A DNA stretch of 64,000 nucleotides from Acanthornis magna (lineage: Eukaryota > Chordata > Aves > Passeriformes > Acanthizidae): assembly GCA_036785705.1 (NCBI GenBank), contig JAWUZG010000070.1, positions 2,739,001 to 2,803,000 on the forward strand, given 5' to 3'. How positions within the stretch are numbered: the first letter of the stretch is position 1; the number at the start of each line of letters is the position of its first letter. Below, in pieces: positions 54,905 through 64,000 of this stretch. The notes under the pieces were generated by a model. The model searched no databases, was not told where the DNA came from, and saw only the letters and a list, made by a program, of their open reading frames with translations. The position numbers and the translations under genes are program-made.

Positions 54905-57900
54905 GGCTGTAAGGATCAGGCCTTTATTGTGCTGGCTGTTGTCATGCAGAGGTGATGAGACAGTCTGCCCCATGGAGCCTATAAACACAGGTGCCTAACT
55001 CACTGCTGCAGTCATATTTTAAACTAGGACACCGTGGTCCCCAATGAACCACTCCTCCAACTCCAGCAAAAATAATCCATAGCACTCCCTCCAGTTCACA
55101 TCATCTGGAAGCCAGGCTGGATATCATGCAGGTAGATGCAGGTAGAAGGGAAAGACGTTGATCAGAAATACTTTAGGGTTGCAACACCCAATACCACATT
55201 TCCATTCGGTGTTTTCCCTGACTGGGCCCAACCTGCTATAAAACTCCATATTCTTTGATCTCCAGTGAATTCAGTACCACTAACTCCTGAGAGCCCATGA
55301 GTCAACATGGTATGTGGAAACCTCTGAGGTTTGGTTGGGGAACGACCAAGATTATGTGAAATCATCTTTTAGTCACCTTCTCCTCCCACCAATGGTCTGA
55401 ACATCACCTCAGGTATCCAAGTCTCCCTGGACACAATTCCTAGGTCACACATGGAAGAAATTGATTAGCCAACTTAGCCACAGACTGGGTACTGACTGGG
55501 AGCCACAGGGAAGGGCTGTAGGCATCTGTGGGGCTGAGAAGGGCAGGGAGAGCTCCTGCATGGGTGGAAACCATCTGCCTGCAGTGCTGATTTTTCCTCC
55601 CATTTATGCAGGTCAGGCTGCTGTCAGCTACCAGGAAAGGAGACAGACCCCAGTTCTCTGGTCAGAGCTGGCTATTCCCCAACCCCTCTCAAGAGTGCAG
55701 CCTGGATTCCTCCCACACTAAATCACAAAATAAAAGGTGTTCAGGGCCTTCATGTTTCTCTGCTCTCTCAGCAAGGAGTTGTGGGTTTGCCCAAGAGCCA
55801 AGGGGAAGCAAAGGCCAAGGCCCCAGTGAACTTGTCCCCATCTCTACATCTGTGGGTACAGAGGGTGCTGATCATTTGAAGTGCAAACAGGAATCTGCAG
55901 CTGGATGTCCTGGAAGGAGGTGGCAGCAGCCAGTCGGCTGACTGTGACACTTCCACAGATAACTCCTCTCTGTGGTATCTACACCTCCACTCCCTCGTCC
56001 TCGTTCCTGCAGCTTAGTGTTATTTAAGAGAGGCAGATTTCCTGTATGGCACTAGGAGCGCATGTGTGTAAATCAAGTGGGACAGGACAAAGGCCAGGGC
56101 TGGGTTAAATTAGATCAGCGATGCTATTAAATTAAGAACAGCACTAAGCTATGGCTGGCAGTTCTTGATCGATCCTCCTGCAGCCAGGGTCTTTGTTCTT
56201 CATGCAGGAAATAAAGGGCTAGGGATAAGGGTGAAGTAGCCAAGGCTGCCAAACACAAGTTTGAACTCTGAAACTTGCTAAACTTCTAAACGGCAACAGT
56301 TCCTCTATAGGACTTTCAACAGATATCCCTGAGAACTCCTTTTTTGTGAGGCTGCACATCGGATGCTCAGGATGAGACACTTTTGGCCCCTGACTTGCAG
56401 CGTGCCTACAGCCGAGGTCACCCCCTCAAGCATCACACACTCACGTTCCAGCTCCACACCCAGATTAACCTACCCTGCCCAAACCCAGCACACAAGCAGC
56501 CTGACATCAGCCAGAAGCCCATTAAGCCAGCACAGGAGACGGCCTGTCTCAGGTGAAACATTCCAGACCTGAGAGCCTGTGCAGAACACGGCTCTGCTCT
56601 TCTGTCTCCATCCTGCTTCCTCAACCCTTCTCCCTGTTTTGTTCCTGTAATTTTCCTCTTTGTGAAGCAGGAGAGAGATTTCCAGGAAGAGCTACAGTAC
56701 ACAAAGCTAATTACCCATCTTTCCAAACCAGCCACTTTAAAGGGCACACAGGTTAACTAAACTAAAACAGAGGTCTCTCTGCAAGCCTTTTCCCACTGTC
56801 TCACGCTGCACCTTATGCAACGCGCTGCGCATCACCGCGCGCGTTTAATTACAGCGGAGCAGCTTTGATTGCCATGTCACAGCATCAGAACTGCCAACCG
56901 CATTGCACATGTTGGAACCGTCTTTTACGCAGATCTGAGTAACATTGGAGCCTTTGGGCAATGGCCTTCGATTGTTTACATGGTTCCCATAAACAGGATA
57001 TCAGCAATTTGTAAATATCCTGTCAGAAGCCCCTCAGCTGCACTTGACCAGTTTGATACATGCCCGTCTGCAGCAAGTCTGTCTCTCTCCTACGACTTCA
57101 CTGGTAATGTTGCACAACTTGTACTGACCACGCATTGCCTCTCATGGTACATACCAAGACTTCTATTTCATGGCTTCTACAAATTGTTTGTGGAGTTGGT
57201 GCATTTGGAGAGCATTTGCCAGGGAACTATAAAGGAAAGAAGTGATAGATTATTGTTGGCATTATTTCCCACAGGTTTATGCTGTGTAGTTCTCAGGTAG
57301 AAAAGGCAAGGGAGTTACACTGATACCAATGCTTGTTGTTACATCTTACCTAGAGGTACGTTTTTTTTCTCTTTCATATAAACAATCCATTCCAGCTGAA
57401 TGAAGACAGTGACACACACAGAAAAATTTAAATTCTCTTGTGAGTTTCTTCAGTGTTGCAAAATTGGGTGTTTTGATGGTCAATAATTAGATACTTGTTC
57501 ATAATCCAGCAAATTTTCTGCAGTAAATCTAAAGATACCTCTCCAAAAGAAGTCGTAACACCAAACTCTCATGTTTTGGCAGTGTATCTCAGGACAGAGC
57601 CTCCCAGCAGAGCTAAAGAGAAGCTCAAAATTCCCTCTGAGCTTAACGTTGTATTAAAATCAAGGCACACCTATCCTGGTTGGCTTGTATTTGACTAACT
57701 GCATAGCCAGCTCCAGGGGATGGAGGAGTTGCCTTTGGGCAGAGGGAAGCTCCAGCTTGGAAGGAAACAGAAGGGCAAGACTAAGAATTCTTGGTGTTGA
57801 AGCAGAAGCACCAACTTGTGTCACTGCTCATTCACACATGAATAACCCGCTACTGGAATCATGTTGATGCCAAATAGTCTGACAGGACATCCTTTGCTCC

Positions 57901-59124
57901 AAAAACAAGTGCCTTGAAGAACTTTAACTCCAGGCTACACTCATGGTAGCATCAGGTCAGATGCCAGCAAAGCATTCAGCTATTGCCCCCAGACTTTGGT
58001 TAAAAGGACAAGACTCATAAGCCACGTCACACGCAAGAAAAAACTAGAACAAGTCTTATTTCATTCTGATTCCCAGCATAACCTCAGTGGGGGCCCCAAA
58101 ACCTTCCTAGACAGGACAGCATTTTCTTCTCCTCTGCTCCTGTGGGGGGCACAGACTGCTCTGGTGTCATCCCCACTGTCACCTGGAGAGGGAAATGTCA
58201 GGCCTGTGTTACACCCCTCTAGCCCATAATTAGCACCACCTGAACAGGGCCAGCTGCACCTGAAACAGGTGTTCCCTGTAAAGGAAATCATCAGGAACTT
58301 GTTTAATTTAAAACAAGGGGGAAAAGGCAGTGTGAAGTCCTGACCCTACTTGTTCTAAGGTAAATCACTGCTTACTGCACCATGAACTCAGCTGGGCTCC
58401 AGATTGCTTTGCAGATAGAATAGGAGGAAGCTGTAACTTACACCCACTACAACTGTACCTACAGCCAAGGAACGAGATAACTAAATGCCCTTGGGGAGAT
58501 ATGAGAGGCATTTAAAGCATAAAAATTGCTTACCTTTCCCTTACCAGGTAGGCAGATAAACACAAATGTCTCTGTTCAACAATGCCTGAAAGTCTGATGT
58601 AAGCCCTCAAAAGAAAAGAAAATTAAGGCTTAGAGTAAACCATGGTGCAAGTATGTGCATCCCCAGTGACAGAACGTTCCCCATCATCTCCAAAGTAAGC
58701 AGCTTCAGAGAACTGCACGAGTTGGCAGAGATCATGGGCCCAGTGAGCGTGGGAGAGCAGAGGCTGGTGCTTCCGTGCTGGACATGGAGCCTGCGTGTTT
58801 CACACAGGCATTCCCAGCTTCCCAGGTGCTGTGCCGTGTTCAGACTTTCAGTCACGTGGCTGCTGGGACACACAACTTACCGCATGCTAAGGGAGGGTGG
58901 GAGCAATTTGCTTTACTGCTCCTGCCAAATGCCTCTATTACTGCATGTTATGAAAGCTTTGGAGAGGCAAAACATTACTAAAACCACTTTATTAAAATTA
59001 GTAACACCCGAAACTCCCCCCAGTTGTTTATGGATGGCAGGGCTGAAGAAAGCAAGAAGCAAAAGCAAAAGCAGAGGGAGAGAAGCCTCCACTTTCTCTG
59101 CAGTATGACAGGCCAGAGGAGTCT

Positions 59125-59156
59125 CTGGATAATTTCAGCTGGATAATTTCAGCTGG
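59125..59156. repeat. 14-bp tandem duplication, 2.3 copies
   Basis: Adjacent perfect copies of ctggataatttcag. Confidence 0.95.
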
Positions 59157-60792
59157 CTGCTGAAACGCTGCCAGCTTCCCCCAGCATCCATGCTGGGAGC
59201 AAGACTGGTTTTCCATCTACAGATGCAAAGTGTTACTTACAGACTAAGTATTGGTTTACCATACGCCAGCATCTCTTCGCAGTCTGTAACACTTTCATCC
59301 CTGTGGCATCCTCGTAGCTGTTGGGATATTTGTCTGATGGCAGCAGGGAGGCGAGCACAGGGTCTGCAACTTATCAAACATGTGCAGAGGCAGGGACATG
59401 TACCTTTGTCCCTGTGCTCCACTCCTGTCCTCCTCGTGGATCACTTCCTCTGTGGACGCTGAGCCAGAGCAGCATTGCTGTATCCCAGGCTCCTTTTCCT
59501 GATGCTACAGGCCTGACCCATACAGCGGGAGAAGGGAAATGTAAAGGTGACCACGAGAGAGATTTAAGAGTGGGAAACTGTCAGGCCATATATTCCCATG
59601 CCATGACCACTCTGTCCCTTGAGCCTGCTTCCTCTGGGGCACGTCAGACCCTGTGCATGGTGGTCTCAGCCCAACAATCCATGCTATTCCCTTTGCTGCT
59701 TTCTCACCCTTAGCACAGGCCAAATAAACTTTTAGCTCCTGCCTGGCACCCAGGTAGCTTGTTCCTTTACAAAAGAGACAGGAGCCACATTCAAGCGGAA
59801 GCCTCTGAACTAACAGGCCTCCTGAAGCAGATCAAGCTGCTTTTGTACCATCTCAGTCCATGTGATATGTAGAAAGCTTTACTTGGACTTCTTTGGCAGC
59901 GACTTCAATTAAATCATATGGAATTGTAATTTCATCTTACTTATATTAATTGTAATTTCTATTAATTATCATTTTTGCATTCTGAACAGGACCATAAACC
60001 CTGGGGGAATTTATGTGTGGAAAGGACCAGACCAAAGCTCTAGTGCAGAATAAGAAGATTGGGCAGGCCCTGATCTGTACCTTTCGCATACAGACCTGCC
60101 CCTGTGCCAGGGCAGAGCTCCTCGCTCCAAGCCCTCCACGGGGCTCAGGAGGGAGACACAGGGGGCACAGGGGGTCCAACTCTCCCCACATTGCTGGGGT
60201 TTGGGTTTCCCTGAGATCTTTGAAGGATAATGGGATGTTTTTTGCAGGGCTTTCTGCACATGTACTAACCTACATGAACCCGAACTCTGGGTCAACAAAG
60301 ATTATTTTTATGAGAAATAAGGACAAACTTGCTGGTCAACATTACCAAACCACCTGATATCTAGGGCAGAGCCTCAGCTCTTCATCAGCACAAGGTATGG
60401 TATGCACATTAAAGTCAGAGATTCTCTATCAGACACACACGGGGCACCTCTGTCAATATTTGACCATGTTTTTCCATGTCACCTGGACACTGATCACAGA
60501 AAATATCATTCAGCATAATAGGAATTCAGCACACAGCTTAAGTGCTGAAGGAAGGGTGTGCAAATAATGAAGAAATGCACAATCTTAAACAAATGTATTC
60601 CAATGTTTGGAAGATAAACAGAATTTGTCTCCCATCTGTGTCATGTTTTATTTCAATGCACATACCCAGAACTATTTGTATTGAGGGAAAGAAGCAGTCC
60701 CACTTCAATTCACTGAAATTATGGACAATGCACAATCCCCAGGAACCCTGTGGCACCCCAGAATTTCAACAGGCTCTACCCAAATTGTGCCT

Positions 60793-60826
60793 ACACACAC
60801 ACACGGACACACACACACAAGCACAC
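60793..60826. repeat. (AC)n dinucleotide repeat
   Basis: Interrupted CA repeat, 'acacacacacacggacacac' and following units. Confidence 0.93.
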
Positions 60827-62767
60827 AAACTGGGCCAAGTGCCCCTGAATTTCCTCCTCCACCCAGGGTTTTTAACCTTCAAGTAGCATTCAAAGCACCT
60901 CTCTGAGTTGCTGTTACCGAGTGTCATGTTGGCTTGTATCTCTCACCTTCCTCTTATGTATCATGGTACTTCTCACTCAAGAAACCATCACAAACAAATA
61001 GGAATTTTTAAGAATCGCACAGCACTCAAAAGCCATAGATGCCTAAATACCCACAGACTGAAGGTAGTGCAAGTAGCCTGAGTCTGCACTCACTGAAGAC
61101 AACAAATGTTTTACTACAGCCTGCTGCTGCAGGCTTGGAGATAGGCCAGAGTTGATTGGGAAAACCACAGATCCCTACTTGATGATTAATTGTATTGAAA
61201 AGCCTTCAGTGGAGGCATTCCACCAGCACATTTCACAAATCCTTAATGCTTTAAAAAGCAATCAAACTAACCCTTACTTGGAATCATCTTAAACAGCCCT
61301 TTAAGTCCTTCCAGTCTTTACAGTTTGAATGTGGCACCTGAATTAGATGAGGGCACCTGCTCCTGATGGGAAGGGGAGACACCTATTTTGGGTAGGCCAG
61401 GAAGGACGAGGCTGAAAAGAACCCCACTGGGCCAGAAGGAAAAAGGTCAGGGAGGAATGTGATGGGACACCCAGCAGGGTCAGACCACCCCCAAATTCCT
61501 CACTGTAACGCTGAGGTCATGGACATTTTTCATGCAAGCCTCTGAGTGTGTGTGTGTTGGTGCAAGGTCGTGCCCTTTGCCTGCGTCACTCTCCATTCTT
61601 CTTGGGAACAATCAGGAAGAAACTCCTAGGGTTTCTTGGCTCCTGCACACACTTTTCACGCACAGGGGAGCACCTAGCCCATAGAGAACATTTTCTTCCT
61701 CCTGTAATCTTGATGGAAAACGTAGTTAGTGATGGAGAAAGGAATTCAGGAGATGGCTGAGAAGTGCCTGAGGGAGAACTTTCATATCTATTTGCACAAG
61801 AGACATCATGAACATGCCACCAAAGAAGTCAAGAGAAGTATTAACACGGCAAGGGGAAAGGGCAATAGAATTTCCTCTCTTTCAGCTCCCTCGGAGTCCT
61901 GCCTGTGTTTCAGTGCATTGGTTTGCTCCAGCAAACCTGGACAGCCTGAAGGGGCACTGCAGGAATTATCCATCCTGAGACACAAGGTAGACTAAGCTAC
62001 CAAAGTCCACCAAGTATCATGTCAAAACTACAAAGACTTGTACCCAAAAACTCAACACCTGAGATTCCAAAAATCAGAGATACAGACAAGGCCACTTGGG
62101 GGCCCTCCTTGAGTTTCCCTTCCTGAAGAGCATCCCTCCAAGAAACATGCAGGAACATGCAATGCCATAGCCTTGAAAAGAAGGGGAAAAGCACGAAAAT
62201 CTCAGCCGAATCTTGCATGTTCTGGCACGGCCTGTAACTCAAGGTCCCCCTCCCAGCCCGTGTCACTGACTCATTCTGCCCTGCTTCCCCCACCTAGAGG
62301 AAAGGTGGCGGATCAGGGATGCACTCAAGAGAAGCGCTCAGGTCCTCCCTGTGACGTGAAGCTGCCACAGCTCCCTTCGAGGCCCAGCTGTTGCCCCACA
62401 GCCTTTGAATTCGGCGTTGGCATCTGTTAAGGCAGCTTCCTGGAACAGTGCTCATGGCCAAATCCGCTGCCACGCTCTGTCAAGCGGCCGGCAGAAGTCA
62501 ATAAAATGCCGTTCATCATGGGATTTGCCATAACAATGGGACACAAACAGACTTAGCCTTACGTACAGAAATGATGTCAAACAAATTAGCTTTGCCCGAG
62601 TTACTCAGACGTTCTTGCAAAGCTCAGTCCTGTCCTCTCGTGTCTCAAGCCTGCCTGTGCTGTTTGCCAGAGGGAGTTTTGGAGAGGCCTCTCTGCACGA
62701 CAGTCTTGGACAAGGAGAAGGAAGTTCGTTCTTGCGTTCCTTGTGCCCCACAAACAAAAAATCCCCC

Positions 62768-62804
62768 AAACAACAACAACAACAACAACCAAAAAAAAAA
62801 AAAA
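62768..62804. repeat. (CAA)n followed by poly(A)
   Basis: About seven CAA triplets (62768-62789) run into fourteen A residues (62791-62804). Low-complexity sequence; no source element is recognised. Confidence 0.93.
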
Positions 62805-63942
62805 GCAAAAAGCTTAACAGATTTGGAATGACAGGGCCTGTGCTCTCACACTCGTGTAACTGGATTGTAATGCTCTCCTTGGCTTGGGAAGCTGAAGGTG
62901 ATGGCAGATGAGCTGGCACACAGCAATAGTGCTCCAAATCCTGGGCTTCCAGGAGCAATTCAGGCCTGAGGCAGCAGGTGTGGACACTCAGCTCCAGGCT
63001 CACACACATACCCTGCCTAGGAAGCTGTCCCACACTGGGCACCTCAGGCTGGCTCTCCATCAGCCAAGGGCAATGCTGCCATGATGCATTTTGGTCAGTT
63101 CTGGCCAGGAAACACACCTGGCATTTGAATATCAAAATGCAGAAAACTGTATTTTTGCATATTAAAGGACAAAATACCATTAAAAAGAATTGCCACTAGG
63201 GAATCTATACAAAGAAACTTCCTTGCCAATACTCACCAGATAAATTCAGTAAGACGTTTTGATTAAAAATTAGTATTTAAGTGACTCAGTGTCGGACACG
63301 GAATCAAAATCTCACCTTTGGATACCTCTGACCTTTTTATGAATTAGAAAACTGAGCCCAGAGCTAAGGCAGGTGGCCATTCACAGGTGGCCCAAATTCC
63401 ACAACAGGGCAAAACCCCCAAAGCATTGGATGGAAAACTCCCTTGGAATGGCTATGCAAGACATGCAAGATATGCCTTGACTACCAAGTTCAGCTCATCC
63501 CAAACTGCTCCAAAGAATAAGCATCTGAAGCAGTTTTAACCCTAATTTGCCCGTGAAACTGTCTCTCGCAAACTATTTTCATGTTTATACTGATGAAAAA
63601 TGAAATTAGAATTTTAATTTGACTCGAGCAGCCTCTCATATAGAGGTTTGCTTGCCCACAGGCCATGGGCTTCACAGCAAGTCAAACCCTGCTCTCAATC
63701 AAAACCAGCCTGTGCCCCAGCTCCCAACTCCAGCAGCCACACAGAGTGAGCTCTTCCCACCTGTGCAGCCAAAAGCCAAAAGGGCCTGAAGTGCCAGTGC
63801 TCCCAAACCAGCCCAGTGAACATTTCCCTCTCCTGCACACCTCCTTCAGCTCGCTGAGATCTGCTGCTCACAGAACCTGCTCTCGCTCCCACTCAGTTCA
63901 GCGAGAGTAGGAGCAGCCCCAAGTCTAGTCATAGTACAAGAT

Positions 63943-63948
63943 TTTATT
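63943..63948 (-). terminator. possible poly(A) signal of a gene beyond the window
   Basis: Minus strand reads GCAATAAAATC. In mammalian order the next gene upstream of EREG is EPGN, transcribed in the same direction, so its 3' end could fall here. The signal hexamer is common by chance and no coding exon is visible in the remaining 50 bp. Confidence 0.2.
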
Positions 63949-64000
63949 GCTGTCATGATAATTAATGACTACTTACGCTGAGCTTTTAATGTGTACCTGG

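Larger units (their letters stand above)
53634..63930. other. intergenic DNA, right part of window
   Basis: No supported gene. EPGN is expected upstream of EREG from mammalian synteny; I looked for its EGF half-modules and membrane exon on the minus strand and found none. A CpG-rich patch sits at about 56815-56860 and a 143-codon plus-strand frame at 56869-57300 follows it. Confidence 0.45.

Noticed and set aside
58061..58291. Minus-strand frame with GNTCFRCSWPC, considered as part of an EGF ligand
   Set aside because: Spacing is wrong for EGF, and there is no splice-consistent continuation.
59237..59422. Minus-strand cysteine-containing frame ending before a good GTAAGT donor, considered as an EPGN exon
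   Set aside because: The cysteine spacing does not fit an EGF module, and no matching second half is present.

Overview
This window is a piece of a bird genome, probably a songbird or another neoavian. It has spliced genes with long introns, low gene density, CpG-rich promoters, five truncated CR1 LINE copies of the avian type, and one stretch resembling an LTR-type repeat family I remember from songbird genomes. It holds no prokaryotic genes, rRNA, tRNA or CRISPR arrays. Most open frames longer than 60 codons are chance frames in non-coding DNA.

Two complete protein-coding genes can be read exon by exon, both on the minus strand and arranged head to tail: amphiregulin (AREG, start codon 26397, stop 20701-20703, 216 aa) and epiregulin (EREG, start codon 49174, stop 41776-41778, 153 aa). 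Both have five coding exons with the same intron phase series (1,1,2,2). Both encode a signal peptide, a propeptide, a six-cysteine EGF module split by an intron after the fifth codon position of the C-x-C region, one transmembrane helix and a short cytoplasmic tail with a sorting motif. They are membrane-anchored precursors of EGF-receptor ligands. This corresponds to part of the vertebrate EPGN-EREG-AREG-BTC cluster (human 4q13).

Layout. 1-18.4 kb: intergenic DNA beyond the AREG 3' end; the only repeat I recognise is one CR1 fragment, and no BTC exon was found. 18.5-26.5 kb: AREG, with a non-coding last exon carrying AU-rich elements and an intron 1 filled by a 15-copy 19-bp GC-rich minisatellite plus a 23-bp repeat. 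26.6-41.4 kb: the AREG-EREG interval, with CR1 copies next to the AREG promoter, a diverged LTR-like element at 37.9-38.8 kb, and a CR1 copy that ends about 20-40 bp past the EREG poly(A) signal. 41.4-49.3 kb: EREG. 49.3-64 kb: intergenic upstream DNA with simple repeats, a CR1 3' end and some unexplained CpG-rich patches. No EPGN exon was found; a minus-strand AATAAA near the right edge could be the end of the next gene.

The two genes are expected to be rapidly induced and short-lived: each has a TATA-like box about 100-130 bp before its start codon inside a CpG island, and AUUUA motifs in its 3' UTR. I found no convincing undescribed system. The most distinctive items are the higher-order minisatellite in AREG intron 1 and the retroelements sitting at both regulatory boundaries.
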